Shown: positions 1 through 13,130, counted from the first letter of the stretch. The stretch is 64,000 nt of DNA from Tanypteryx hageni (GCA_028673005.1 CM054116.1:25335840-25399839); one strand, 5' to 3'. A program made the numbers and translations. Notes: generated by a model not told the origin, from the sequence alone.

Positions 1-947
1 GCTCCCGAGCTGATTACGGGGCTTATTCTGCCGCCGCGGTTCCACTCTCTCATTGGGCGCTTCTTCTTCGCTGCCAATACTCTCCCCGCCGACTCCTCCA
101 CGCTCAAAAATCCCTTCTTTCTTTCTCTTCTCCGCCTCTTCGACTACTTTTCAGATTAAGTGCAAGCTACTTGCTTGAGACACTCAGAGCTGCTGGCGCC
201 AATCCTGATAGACGGAAACGATTTTTAATCAGCCACGGAGAGAAGGAAAAAATCACTTCCTGAGCGAGGAAAGCGGTTTAGCTATTTGTGCTTGTAATAC
301 AATGGCATGTTGTTAACCCGAGCTATCGCAAAGCCAAACTATATATAATTTTGTTATTATAGCTTTATGTTCCCTTTTGCTACTCACTAGTCCACTCCAT
401 ACGTACACGTAAATTAATATATCGCCCACCGTGCATTTTCAAATTTTCTGATGTGGTTGTCCTTGTCGAAACGGCTATTCGAAAAAGGATGGTTGCATGT
501 CTACTGCACAAACAGAACACATACAGAATATTCTTGTAAAAAGTTAAATAATTAATTTAAAACATTTTGACTCCAAGTACATAGCGACATTTTGGACACT
601 CTGTTTTATGTTGCCTACAAATCCAACTTATCTATTGTGTCGACAGGTTTAGTTGAGCATTTATTCGACCGCAAGGCATTATCATAATAGGTATAGTCAT
701 TCCCCAAAATTTTTCCATCTCTTGCAGATTGACTGCAGCATAGTGAAATCGGTGTTCGGAAAATTTTTAACACTGCGAAGACATATTATCAATTCACGAT
801 GAGAAAAAATGAGAACGCGGGAATTCGACCTTTTTTTTCTTTCTTATTTTATGGAAAAATGATTTTGAATTTCCCGTTCAGTCGCATCTCGAGAGTATCC
901 TACGGCCGGATTCTTTCCAAAAGGATATAGGCGGTACTCGAATTGGG
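1..947. other. No recognisable gene; short open stretch at the edge
   Basis: Frame 1 is open from the window edge to a TAA at 160-162 (53 codons, rich in Phe, Leu and Pro). It matches nothing I know and may be chance in C/T-rich DNA. The rest is AT-rich with stops in all frames. Confidence 0.5.
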
Positions 948-1006
948 CGGGAACGCATGGGGAACGCCGTTCCACTTGATGCAAAATGAATCCCATAGCG
1001 TTCCCG
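948..1006. repeat. Short inverted repeat (hairpin)
   Basis: CGGGAACGCATGGGG at 948-962 is nearly the reverse complement of CCCATAGCGTTCCCG at 992-1006, with a loop of about 29 bases. No gene starts or ends nearby, so no function can be given. Confidence 0.45.
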
Positions 1007-1199
1007 TATTAAAAATTTTCCAATTCGTGCACTGGCAATAGGCCATCCCCATCCACCCCGTCGGTTCCTATCCTTCGCGCGACACCAGCAACCACCTCAC
1101 CACTCATCCAAAAGTGGCTTCCTTAAATCGCCACCGCTCCCTTCCCTCCAATTCTATACCTTCTAATTCTGCGTGCCACCCGTTTATATATATCTCCTT

Positions 1200-1700
1200 C
1201 ATCTTGGATCCTCACCTCCTTTGGATCTCACCCCCCCCCCACGCCTCTCACTCTCAAATCTCTCTCTCTCTCGGTTTTTTAATCAAGTGGTTTACTGGAG
1301 ATTAATGGCGCTGGTTAGAGAAGGGAAGTGTTTGCTGCGTGTCTGACAAAGGAGGAGAGAGGAGGCGACGGGGGAAAGGGGAATCCAGTGCTAGAAGGGA
1401 ACGAGTTGCGGTATATAGGAGAAGGGGTGGTAGGAAAGGGAGGCGATAGAGGAGACGAATAGGGACGGGGAGGAAGATGGAGGAGAGGGAAGAGGGCGGG
1501 GGAAGGGATAGGATGGAAGGAGGGAAGTGGGTTGAGTGGGAGATAAGAGTGGAAGCGGGGAGGGAGGCTGGAGTTCGAAGGAAGAGAGAATAGAGGGAGA
1601 GAAAAGACGAGGACAAAGGAAAAGAAGAAAGAACTTATGAGAGGGCGAGGAAGAGGGAATGGCGGGGATGTGAAGGAGATCGGGTCGCAGAGAGAGGAGC
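1200..1700. repeat. Pyrimidine tract switching to a purine tract
   Basis: About 1200-1290 is almost all C and T. From about 1305 to 1700 the same strand is almost all G and A. The open frames here are Ser/Pro/Leu/Phe-rich or Arg/Glu/Gly-rich low-complexity translations and are not genes. Such tracts can form triplex DNA, but no role is shown. Confidence 0.75.
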
Positions 1701-1739
1701 ATTTTTTAGTGTTATAACAGTGATAAACAATGAAGCTCA

Positions 1740-4300
1740 TTCTAATTGTTTGCAGGTTACATCATAAATATCTAGAGCGCGACGTGCTCTATATTTGTAC
1801 TTCCCTGAATTACTCTTATTGAGTAATTTTATTAGAATGCTTCGCTAGGTTTTATTTCCTACAGGTGTGTTATTGTTCTTTTCTTATAAATACTGAGGCA
1901 ATTTTATTTAAAAATGAGTGTCTTGGTGAAAGCTGTTTCTGCAAGAAAACTATCACAGGGGTACCTATTAAAACTTATGAAAGTCAGGGAAAATAGAGGA
2001 ATAATGTTATAAATTTTTGTAAAGTGTTTTTATATATAACATTCGAAATTAATTTTGGTGGTCTTTCTAGTGAGAACTATTGCTACATTAGTAAAAACCT
2101 TGGTTTGTTTTTCTACAGATACATCAAATTAAGAGAGTAGTCTCATAGGATAAACGTCTAATCGCAACCATTCCTCGAATGTTGTTTTTGTAAATCTCTT
2201 TTCAATGATACCATTGATAGGTTTTTGTATAATAATTATTCGCAAGCGCAGTAACTTGAATGAAGTAGAGGAAACGTATGATCTCTATAATCTCTATTGG
2301 GTAAACATACAAAAATTATTAATTAAAGGAAAATGCTACTGTAAAATCATTATATATAGGAATGAAAAACCGCGTAGGGATAACAGTCGATTCTGCGTTA
2401 TGACGAAAAACCCAAATTTGCGCCGAGGATCGAACGATAAATCAAAAACAATCAAACCGCTAATTTTCCTTGTTAGAGATTCCATTTTTCTTTCTCTCTA
2501 TCTTCTCCCTCTTCTTTTTATCTTTCAACCTCTTTTCTTTCTTCCCCATCCTTTTTATCTTTCCTCCCAACCGTTATTTTCAAAACTCCGTTGCTTTTAA
2601 GAATCATCGAGGCTTGAGGTAACTTGAGAGTGCGTCGAACAATAGACGGACGAAAACATTTTCCGAGTGGCGAGGGCAGGTGCTCGAGGGCTTCGTGATG
2701 TTGGTACTACCGGTTTGGGTCTTCGTAAATACGGGGCTGAGCCTCATGTGGAAAGTCAAACCAATGCCACTTACCCCTCTTGAAGCGAACGGTGATTGTT
2801 CAGGTATTGTGGTTATCGCTAATCTTTCACATGATGACTTTAGGCACATCTGATTTTGTAATGGTAAAGTGGAACCTTTTTTCGATTTCCTTTTACTTAG
2901 GTTGCTAGGAGTAAATAATTCAAATACTATGAACCTTCGAGATTAGCGGTTTCGATTATATTTAAGGGCATTCGCCTCAAAGTATCCGTAATAGCAGAGG
3001 GCGACCTATAAATATGTTTTTAAAAGTTAGGATTTAGGTAGATTCATCGAAGGATACAGGTCTGCGTACGAACGCTTGCCATTTCTGCGCCGTACGGAAG
3101 CATGCGGTCGGATCAAAGAACGTGCGCGCAGTCTCAACATGAGTGGTATCCGCCAATAGGGTAAATTGAACGAGAAAACTGAATGTTAATTTTAACCGCA
3201 TATTTTACTGCTAGATTTGTTATGGCTCTTGCTCATTTCCACTCATTTGGAACCACTTCTTGCCGCCTGGGAAGCTCCTTTTATTACTCGATCGAAGCGC
3301 CAAAGGGTGGGTGGGAATGGATTAATTTTTATCGACCCTCGACCCCTATCAGTACAGAAGCGTGAACTGCTAGGTGAAGTAGTCTCACGGATTCAGAAAC
3401 AGCTGTCCAAGAAAAGCAAAAACCTTTGAGAACGGAACCACAAACCAAATTTTTCGAGTCCAAATCGGTACAAGGGGCCAAAGCTTCAAATTTTGCAATA
3501 ATTCATGAATAAATGGTAGAATCAGTACGAACTACTTTAGTTAAAAGTTGACGTGTCAAAAGCTGATTATATTTGTATTTTAAAAGAATTTTCTGTTTAC
3601 ATTTTGATCACTCGATGAACAAAAAACAAACGATGTTAAAACTCAGGACAGAAATCGAGACGTCCAAAATACCGTTAAGCGCACTCAGTGACCACATTCA
3701 AGCATATTATAAAAGAACATTGCATGCATGAACCCATATAAAAATCAATATAAGCAAGTAATCCGTATAAAATAGTATGAATCGATACAATACGGAATAA
3801 ATCATTGTGGTTAATCACATAAGTTGCAGAGAAAAATAATACCACAGAATATTCTACATGTTTCACCTAATTTATGTTTTACTTTAATATAACGGGTTTG
3901 GATAAGGTTCCAAATAATGATGCAAGATGTGAGATATAAAAGTCGCCAAATAAATTGTCGTAAACAGTAAGAAAAAATTATTTCTTTGAGATAAAAAGAC
4001 GATGGCGATGGGATTCATTTTGCGTACGCACAGCATAAAACTGTATTTTTCAAATATATGCAATTTTAAACGTTTCAGATAAAAGTTATTAAATTATTTA
4101 CAATTTAGGAATGCAAGTGAAATTCGGTATGGATAAATTTATCGGATAAAGTGGCCAAGATGTTCCATTTTAAGTTATATTGAAAAGTACTGGAATGGTG
4201 AAGACTAATCCTTCCTTCCTTCTTTATTAACTGACGAAAATATCTAAAATGTATCATGAGATGGTTCGTCCGATTTTCAAACCATTTCGGTAAATATATT
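1740..4300. other. Intergenic DNA, no gene recognised
   Basis: AT-rich. A more GC-rich patch at about 2610-2850 is open in one plus frame for about 50 codons after 2697 and also in one minus frame, but neither translation resembles a family I know. A second short open stretch lies at 3217-3429. No splice context or repeat supports either as a gene. Confidence 0.5.
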
Positions 4301-4320
4301 GGAAAAACATATCGAACAAA

Positions 4321-4885
4321 AGGATAACTTCAATTTCTGCCAAGCCATCGCGCATCGAGCAGAAGTTTTAGAATACTTCCTGAGTCGCTTCAATAAAACC
4401 TGCTATCCTCTTACCAATAGGTGGGTATCCCTCAATCCTAAAGAACCCGTCCGTTTCTTTGCTTGAAGATCTATCAAATCGTGGGTCCCACGGGAGCCCT
4501 CAACTTTTGTGAGGCCCTCTGCATCCTCCATCAAGAAATAAACGGCTCAATCGCTCACAAGATCGTGGCCATCCTAATGAGATATTGCACTCCCTTGTCC
4601 ATCACAATCGCCCGCCCGTGCAATACTTTCACCGTGGCTTTCTTCGGTGAAATAAGCGCCTTACAAAAAACGATTTTGTAACAAAAAGAGGAAGCCAACT
4701 CCTCTTCAGCCTCCCTTCGCATCCTCCAACTTAAGCAAGAAACGTCGGAACTCTTTAAAGGTAATGAGACATCAGAAGCTGCTCGGCCCAAAACATTTCC
4801 GCAGCCCAAACCATCCATCCATGTCGGAAGGGCCCCTTCAAAAAAAAAGGTCGCATTAAAAAAAACTTTAAATATTGTTCGATAA
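4321..4885 (+). other. Unrecognised coding-like stretch
   Basis: The plus frame from ATG 4463 runs 72 codons to a TAA near 4679, then stays open to about 4884 with Lys/Glu/Ser/Pro-rich sequence. Base composition is more GC-rich than its surroundings. It could be a decayed TE gag-like ORF or chance. No domain motif is visible, so no function is proposed. Confidence 0.25.
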
Positions 4886-5977
4886 GTACCACGAAAAAAA
4901 ACACTTCACAAATGAAAGGGATTTTTTTATGCTCTCTCTCTCACGGAAGAAAAGATTGTATTTCTAACTACAGAGATGTTTCTACCTGCGTAAAATTGAG
5001 AGCTGAGAGTTCTGAGGCGCACTCGAGATCCGTATAAAAAGCTCCTGCGCAAAAAGGAGGTAGAGAGAGGGCAGGATGGGGACTTTCTGCATCCAATCCT
5101 CACCTCCCCTTCTCTCTCTCTCACCCTCTCTCCTCCCTCCCTTTTGTAACCTTGCCTCTTCCCACTTCCCCTAGATTCCTCTTCCTCTTTCCTTAGAAGA
5201 GCGGAGGAAACACTCCACCATAAAGACGGAGTAAATAGGCGAAGAGGTCTTTGAAATATCCCATGACCAACAATGATGCATAGACGTGTAGCCATACTAG
5301 TTGATCTTTTTTATACAGTTCCGAGGAAGCTTGGTTTTTCCTTAATTTGAATCTCTTAACGGAAGCCGCCGTTGGAGTGCTTTCTTTTCTTGGCTTTCTT
5401 TGCTTTCGGGATCGTAACACTTGGAGTGCTATTTTCCATCGGTTATGCGCGGCAGAGATTAGGAGTGGGCGTTTAAAGTAACATTTAAGTTTTGTATTCC
5501 TGTAAAAACAGAGAGCCTTGCGACTCGCCGCACGCAATAACTGCAATCAATGCGTTCCTTTTAAAAGTTTGCCAATGAAAAAGTCCGTTTTAAATAACCA
5601 GACGAACTGAATCTCAGAATTTCGCGTCCAAATCGAGAATGACCACGGTCGGAGCGAATAAATAGTAAAAAATATTATATCTAAGCTATCATCCGACTGA
5701 AAGCCCGAAAGCAATTCACCAACGTTAAATGCTAAAAAATCTCCAATAGGATCTTGTTGGATTCCGAAAAAAGCATTGGTTTTAAGTGAATAATTGTCTG
5801 CCTACGAATAATCTTATGTAATTTCGTCAAGGTGGATGCGTCGGTAAGAACCACCATTAACAATTATCGAACATCAAGCATCGCGATAATGCTATCATAG
5901 AGGGGAGGGGAAGCGTTTTACGTGGCGGGGAGACGTTAACGTAATAACTTCGCCCGAAAATATTTAACCTGTATATC
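4886..5977. other. Intergenic DNA with a CT-rich tract
   Basis: About 5095-5195 is C/T-rich. A minus-strand frame of 117 codons (5193-5546) is Arg/Lys-rich and matches no family. Nothing else is supported. Confidence 0.5.
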
Positions 5978-5984
5978 TTAAGAG

Positions 5985-6731
5985 TAGGATATGAATTTTT
6001 CGGGTTTTACCCGATTTTTACCCTTCAATTGCCATTTATAAAGTTCGGATAAAACCCGAAAAAAACTGAAATTATTAGTTTTCTTTAAACACAATATTTT
6101 ATATTTGGTCACAGAATTTTTATTCTGGTGCTTGTAGGCACCTCAGCACTTGAGTGTAGTCCGAGATGTTTGTGATTAGTCTGTTTATTCTCTTAGTAAA
6201 CAATTTATTTGTAAGCTTACTTTGTAACACCATCTTAATGCCCTTGGTTTGCTCGCGCCACTAATAGTCAAGGACGTCGCCTTAGCTAGTCGCTGCTAGA
6301 TCTTCGATGGGATAAGGAAAAAAGAGCCCAAGTGCCTGTTAGTTGAAACACTACGAAAGAAAAAACATTTCACTAATATCTGGTGTGTTTTCAAAAGAAG
6401 TTGTACGGGAAGCAAGATATCTGTGAGCCTGCGAGGTGTTCCTCTCCACCTGAAGGCGTTTAGCACAAGACATCACACTCTCAACCATACTTAAAGTATA
6501 GTAAAAAGTTTTGATTGTTTATAAAAATTTTACATTTTTAAACAAGATTTTATTTTAAAATTATTTTATCCGAATTACAAAATAATAAAACCCGAAAATT
6601 ACCCGAGATTGAACTTTTTTTAAAACCTCGAAAAATCTGTAACTTATTTTTACCGAATGAAAAGGAAAATAATAAAACCCGATATTTACCCCCCGAATGA
6701 TTTTTTTTAAACCCGAAAAATCCATACCCTA
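5985..6731. mobile_element. Non-autonomous hAT-like element (747 bp)
   Basis: Inverted ends TAGGATATGAATTTTTCGGG (5985) and the complement of CCCGAAAAATCCATACCCTA (ending 6731) match except at two bases. They are flanked by the direct repeat TTAAGAG at 5978-5984 and 6732-6738, seven bases of what is normally an 8-bp hAT duplication. AAACCCGAAA-type motifs recur just inside both ends, as transposase-binding subterminal repeats do. No transposase frame lies inside, so mobility would need an enzyme supplied elsewhere. Family assignment rests on end structure and duplication length only. Confidence 0.75.
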
Positions 6732-6738
6732 TTAAGAG

Positions 6739-7968
6739 GCAGTTATGAAATTGTCAATGTTTTGAATTTGAATGCCAACCCCTCCCCCTGGTCTTAAGGC
6801 CACGAGGAGGCGGGTAACTTATGCAATTTTATGGTCCGGGCGCAAGGCCAAGAAGCTTACAATAAAAGTTTCTATCTGATTCGTGTAAAAGTGACAGTGG
6901 TTCAGAGAATAGCAGCACGTTTCGTATAAGGAAACTACAGGAAAGGTGAAAGTGCTAAGATAGCGATATTAGGTTTATAATAACTAGAAGACTAAGGAAA
7001 TTAGCGAGGTTAGCAGGGGGTAATAATGCCCATGTTAGTATGTCGTCATAGAAGGCGTTAGATATTATTATACAGATATATTATTCTGTATCAAAATTTT
7101 GTTTCATGCAAATGAATTTATGGGAAATTATTTTTAATTGAAAGTACTACTTTAGGAAATGATCTCTTGGTTTGCAATTCATTTAATATTATTCGGCGAT
7201 TGGCTAAGATAAAAATTCCGCTTTACCTTCGTTTTTTATTAAATTAGTCATTAGTGTCTCGATGCCTTACCGTAAAAAGCTAACTCAGGTAATTGGCGAG
7301 GATAGAAAATTATATACAGTGAAACCCACTAAACACGAAATCTCGGTTAACACGAATTCATACTCGTTCTGTTCCGGTGCCTATATTTTTCTGTGTACAA
7401 TTATTAGCATAACGCTTAATGTTCAACACGAATACCGTTTTATGCTAAAATGATCCTCGGTCCCAAAAACACGATTCTATATTAATTCCTTCTGATAACT
7501 CTAAATGTCAATTGATAGAGCCTCCACTCCCTTCTTCTCTCAGTTACCATATTATTACCACATCAATTTTAACACAAGAGTGGCATTGTTGATTCTAGTG
7601 TATCATATACATTATTAGATATTAAAAATTATGATGATTTTAATGATAATATCGAAGTGATGTCTACGTCAAGTGCTGTGGTTATTCGTATGTCGCTTCT
7701 AACTGATTGCCGTTTTTTAGTCCAACCAGACGGAGAATAAAAATATACAATTGTAAACGAGTTGGGACAGTTTGCAGAACATAAAATATTTTTTAACACA
7801 GCACAGAAGAAAATTACGGATTTTGTTGCTTAAAAATAGAGGTTAATATTATTATAATAAATTATGCAGTTCATAATAAAGAATGATATACCAATTAATT
7901 CAATTGACTGAAATAAATTAGCGTCATTAATCATTAAGCCAATTGACTCATCATTGATACGTATCATG
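6739..7968. other. Intergenic DNA, no gene recognised
   Basis: AT-rich. The only frame above 60 codons (7262-7453) has no recognisable motif. Confidence 0.55.
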
Positions 7969-7976
7969 GACTAGTG

Positions 7977-8314
7977 CAGACATGTCTAACAGGCGGCCTG
8001 CGGGCCGCATGCGGCTCTTTTAGAGTTTATCTGCGAGCCGAATGCTAAATTTTGTTTCAACAAAATCGTGCGAGATTTTTTGTAAACTTCATTTTTGTGA
8101 AAAGGAGAGATGTTGTGATTGTTATTAAGGTACAATAGAACGCGTTTTCTAAATCATAGTTTTACATGGAATAATAGACGCCCAATGTTTAGATAAAGTC
8201 AATTTCTCCTACTCTGGCCCTCACTAAACAACTGTAATCCTAATGTGGACCTCATGTAACATCCATCGCTTTAATGCGACCCTGATGCCTCTATCTCCGA
8301 GTTTTACATGCCTG
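7977..8314. mobile_element. Non-autonomous hAT element (338 bp)
   Basis: The left end CAGACATGTCTAACAGG and the complement of the right end, CAGGCATGTAAAACTCGG, form an imperfect inverted repeat of the common animal hAT type (CAGGCATGTC..AAC), followed on the left by the GC-rich GCGGGCCGCATGCGGC block usual in such ends. Flanks GACTAGTG (7969-7976) and GATTAGTC (8315-8322) agree at 6 of 8 bases. There is no coding sequence. Confidence 0.65.
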
Positions 8315-8322
8315 GATTAGTC

Positions 8323-10655
8323 TATTAGCTTACATGTTACAGAAGAGTCGTTGAAGTAATAATAAAACGATGAGTTTGTAAAATCATCGAAAATTAAACA
8401 TTTCTCAAAGAATATTTTGGATTTTGTTTAGAAGCGATGATAAAAGTTAGTTTTCTTTGAAGTATTTTTGCTAAGCCATCGTTTGCACCATTTCTGCGAA
8501 TTATTTGTATTGGACGCAAAATTTTTCACAAACAGTTTTATGCGAAAACTGAAGCAGTTTTACTAGGGTTTAGTTCGTTTTCAGTCAAATTAAAAAGTAC
8601 TTTTATTTTAAATAATTTTACAGGGTGAAAACCTTTACTTATATTAACTTATGTATGACTTGGTTTGAAATCATATTTAGTCTCCTCTCTCAAAGCGCTC
8701 TTCCATTTTCTTTTGTTTTCATTTTTATCAATTCATCGGAAGCGGAAGAAAATCTTGCTGGAAAATATTAAGAGCGGATTTTCTACCAAATTTTGCCTCA
8801 TGTCAAGCGCTGTAAATGTAAATACGATAATATTACTATCGTTTTGATTAAAAATGACGGTAAAACGAGAGGATTCGTGCCTCCACCGCGAATATTTCCG
8901 AGGACAAATTGATCCATTGACCTCTCGCATGAAACGAGGAGGAAATGTGGAAATTACTCGAACAAATCTCTCTCATGTCGAGACCTTTGCGTTATAGATA
9001 GGAGAGATTTTCGGCTTAGTGGAAACATTTTCAGGGATTTTTTACTTATTCCATGCGTTTACCTTATCCAAAACCCTTTTCATTTTCCCTATGACCCTCA
9101 CCACGTAGCCGAAGGCTCTCATAGGACTGAATAATTTATTTCAACTAGTTCCGATTACGATGCAGGATAATGACTTCTATTACAGAGAAAAGAGAATTTT
9201 ACAAATGTATGAGTTAGGGATTTTCATATTTTACCGATTAAATTATAGTTTCACTGTATCCAGTTTGTTTTTTGATGGTTCATTTTCGATATGATAGAGT
9301 AGGAAGCTTAGGAATGTGAACTAAGGAAAAGGACTTTGGCTGTCGCTCTGAGGAAGGAAGAGCGTGGGCTACAAATATCTTTCCCAGGCACTTCAAAGGT
9401 TCGTTGCGTGGCACTGTTGAGAAATTCAGTTGAATGCTGAAAATGATAATACTACTATTTTTAATCCCATTATGGAAAAAGGATGTCCAAAATATCTGAA
9501 GATGTTGAGAAAATTTTTTTTGTTGTTATGCAACAAGTTTTTTCATTTCTCTAATGTTGCAATTGAAGATCCGCTCAAAATATCTAATTTCAATAAAGAG
9601 TGGCCAGCGTTTCTAAGTTGTTACATATGCATGATTTTAATAAAACGCATTCCTCCTTGTAAATAATTATTTGCTAAATTTGTCGTTACTTTTCAATGAA
9701 GAACAAGTACGGTTTCCTGAATTTTGCAATGCATTTAAAAATTAAATATACGAAAAAATCTCAATGACAACGGTAAAAAACGTGAATGGAGGATTCATTA
9801 GAATGCCACCCTTTCCTTGGCCCGTTGCGCGGCACGGAATCCCTTCGGATGAAAGGTGACTGCTTGGTACATACAATGGGAGGATACGGAATATTGGATG
9901 CAGTGAAAGGAAAACCTCGAGATGGGATAAGGCGAGAAGCGATGCGATAAGGAGAAGAGGGGAATATTGGATGGTTTTAGTGCGAGAAGATGATGGAAGA
10001 AAAGATGCGGGCGCACGGTGAGGGCGAAGAAGGAATTAGGGTACGATAAAAACGGCGCTCGGAAGGGACCAATGGGAAGGAAGATTTATCAGGTTAGGGT
10101 GTGGGCGAGGAAGGGAAAGAATGGAACGGGAGAATGGAGGTGGGCGGGAGGGGAGAGAGAGAGGATCGGTGGGGCCATTCATCCACCAGGAGCGGAAATA
10201 AGGCGAAGAAGGAAAAGATTATTTTCTTATTTCGGGAAGGAGTTAATAAATTCGGAATTAAATCCTTGTGTGTATCAATTTGCCCATGAATCGGTTATTA
10301 TATTTTCTGAGAAATGTTTCGATATCCAAAAATATATGGCCTCAAAGTTATACAGTCATACTAAAGTGGCTAAAATTTGTGTAGGTTTGGGGATTGAAGC
10401 TTCTGAGTGATCAAAGAGCGGAGGAACTAATCATTGAGGTTTCGGAATGAATTAAAATTTCAATTGTATCGAAAGAGGCGACAACTTCTTGTTGGCAGCG
10501 CCTACAATCAGACGATTAGCGACAAATAGATACTCCAAAATATCTAACAGACTCAGCTACATAGATATTTAGTCCATAGATTTTATAATCGAAATCTATC
10601 TCTTTGTTTTTGCCTTCCCAGGAATTACGACGGAATTTTTAATTAATTTGAATTT
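8323..10655. other. Intergenic DNA, no gene recognised
   Basis: Mostly AT-rich. A purine-rich patch at about 9850-10230 yields Arg/Gly/Lys-rich frames (for example 10018-10410) that look like low-complexity translation. No repeat ends or RNA genes were seen. Confidence 0.5.
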
Positions 10656-10659
10656 GCAA

Positions 10660-11260
10660 TTATTTGCAGCACGCGGAAATCGCTCTTAAATCTTGTAGTT
10701 GCTGATGGTTGTTTATCTCTCTCGCGTCAGCTGTAAAAAGTCTTATTTTACAACGAACTATCGAGCAGATGTGTTTTGCGTACATTGAGAATAGCAGAGA
10801 GCTTAAGACACTTCCCTGTGAACCACTAGCCGCGATGAGCACTTCCCATCAATAACTATGTACTGTTCTCCAATCGAGAAGAAGTCTTTCATCCTCCTCA
10901 CAACTTTCAATTTGATACAGTATTTACCTAGCTTTGCTGTTAATATATGGTAAGGTATTTTATCAAATGCATTACTGAATTCAAGAAAAACGAAATCGGC
11001 CTAAGTATTTTTCTCTCCGATTCACAATAAATCGTTCACAAAAAGGCCGAGCGTGTTGCATATGATTTTCCATTCCGGAATCCGTTCTGGCGTTTGCTTA
11101 GCAAAGAACGACTATCTAAAAAGCGCATAATAGAGATAAAATATATATTCTTAAATATCTTGCACAATTATGACGTTAAGGAAATGGGCCAGTAGTTTTC
11201 AGGTTTCTCATTGTCGTCGACTTTAAGGATGGGCTAACTTCAAACATTTAGGACGACATC
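10660..11260 (-). pseudogene. CR1/L2-type reverse transcriptase fragment (family A)
   Basis: The minus strand still reads SGSQGSVLSSLLF, a decayed form of the GVPQGSVLGPLLF turn, then IVRCKIRLFTADA, the FADD catalytic block with the aspartates lost, then a DLRAISACCK stretch as in the family A copies at 50.7, 55.9 and 60.6 kb. Upstream, in broken frames, NYRPISLTS-, HGFRNGKS- and FLDF..AFDK-like pieces survive between 10843 and 11230. Multiple stops and frameshifts show an old copy. Both ends are missing: no 3' TAGATG tail is seen and the 5' side stops inside the polymerase domain. Confidence 0.8.
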
Positions 11261-12299
11261 TTGCGTAATTTATTTTTCGAGTGTTATTTTAAAATATTTC
11301 ATATTTCAAAATCTAACTCTTCTAATAATCGCAGAGATATTTCCTCATGCCGAGAAGGATTGTTTAATTTGATTGAATGAAATTGCTGTAAAATATCTCT
11401 TACTGAGCGCATCTATTCCTCCATCGAATTTTCTTGATGCATTGGGATGGATCTCTCACCAGCGTCCCTACAGAAAGTAAAACTTTTCTGAAAATGTTTA
11501 ATTAACAAGTTTGCTTTCACCGCACTGTAGTGAACTACAGTACCTGTTTCCGGTCTCAGTAATGCAGTGTTAGAGCCTCTACTTTGGACTCCGATGGCCT
11601 AAGTCTAAAATACTTTTGTGTTCTCTTTCAAATTATCATTTAAAAATTTATTTTTTAATTAATTTTAAGCTACCATATGAATAAAAGCAGTTATGATTCC
11701 ATTCAACTGTAAGTTTATTGAAATCACCCACAATTATAGTGACTCTATAGTTATTTACCGAAATTTGCATCATTACTTGTTTCCTGAGATGGCAAATGTT
11801 GCCTATCCTTGCATTAAGGCGAATATATTTACTATTTTGGCACTGCTTCTTTTCCCATTACACCACGTATTTTCAGCTTTCCGTCTCTAATTGGGATTGG
11901 AAAATTTTCGTTTTTATTACTTACCGCCTTGAACACTCCACTTTCCGACTTGACACACCGAAATTTTCTAAAAACTGTCATCAGAGCTTTACATAGCAAT
12001 CATATTCTGAAGACGGATTTTAATTCATTAAAATATAAAATGTTCTATATTGATATTTGACAGCGTTCTCACGAATTTCCTTCTCCTCCTCTACTGTAAT
12101 TTAACCTATTTACACAGGCAATTAGAGGGACGGTAAAAAACATTGCATCATTTTGAAATCACAAAAGAAATACTTGACGTCATATTGCATTTTCCGGGAA
12201 ATTGGAGAGCGAGATATGAGGAATAATGAACGGGGTTTTATTTAGTCGAAAAGGCCTTCCGATGAATACTGAGGGGTATAAAAAAGAAGGCGATAAATG
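11261..12299. other. Intergenic DNA, no gene recognised
   Basis: AT-rich. Two overlapping frames at 11693-11996 are Phe/Leu/Ile-rich without motifs. Confidence 0.5.
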
Positions 12300-13130
12300 A
12301 ATGGAAAGAGGGATTATATGGGGAAAGGATAAGGAATAGGGAGCAGGGGGAAGGGAGAGAGAGTGGAGGGAAGGGAGAGAGAGTGGGGGGAAGGGAGAGA
12401 GAGGGAGAAGGAAGAAAGGGAGGAGAAAGAAAGAGGGGGAGAGGTCGTGGTGGAAGGAGGTCGTTTTGAAGGCAAGGATTATCGAGAGAGAGGAGGAAGT
12501 GGATTGAAGATATGGAGATACGTGGGAAGAAGAGAGAGAGAGGAGGGGTGATTAGGGAAGCGCGAAGGGAAATGGAAAGAGGAGAAGGGCAAGTGGTGAA
12601 TAAAAATGTGGAAAATGGGAAGACGGGAAATAAACAAATGGTGGAAAGGAGATCATCTAGGAATAATGAATAGAATAGCAGATATAGGAGTGAGAAGGTC
12701 GGAGGATAGCGAAAGTAATTAGGATGAAGAGAGAGAGAGAGATGGAGAGGGGGGGGGGAGGAAGAGAGGGCGGAGAAATGTATTCGGAGGAAATCCGGTG
12801 GATAGTTTTAGAATGGAGGAAGAAGTGATGGAATGAGGGAAGTGAGGTGACAAAGAGGAGCAGACGTGGATAGGAGGTAGAGGGAGGGGAGATAAGCAAA
12901 TGGAGAGGGAAAGAATGAAAGAGGGAGATGATTCGGATAGGGGAATTGACGCAAGGATCGGATTACAAAGTATAAAAGGGTGGAGAAAGGATTGCGAGGA
13001 GAAGGGGTGGGGGGAAGAATTTGGGGAGGAGTGGGTGAGGGGGGACGGCAGGAGTTAGGTAAAGACGATCGGAGCACATGGGAGGGGGGAAGGAGGGAGG
13101 GAGGGAGGGAAGGAGGTAGGAGTGTACGCG
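12300..13130 (+). repeat. Long purine (GA) tract
   Basis: About 830 bases in which the plus strand is overwhelmingly G and A. It includes three tandem copies of a roughly 20-base unit GGGAAGGGAGAGAGAGTGGA near 12345-12405. Translations are Arg/Glu/Gly-rich on plus and Ser/Pro/Leu-rich on minus, and are not genes. Confidence 0.85.

Noticed and set aside
1302..1740. Three overlapping minus-strand frames of 103-141 codons
   Set aside because: They translate a purine tract into Ser/Pro/Leu/Phe repeats in all frames. Absence of stops is due to composition.
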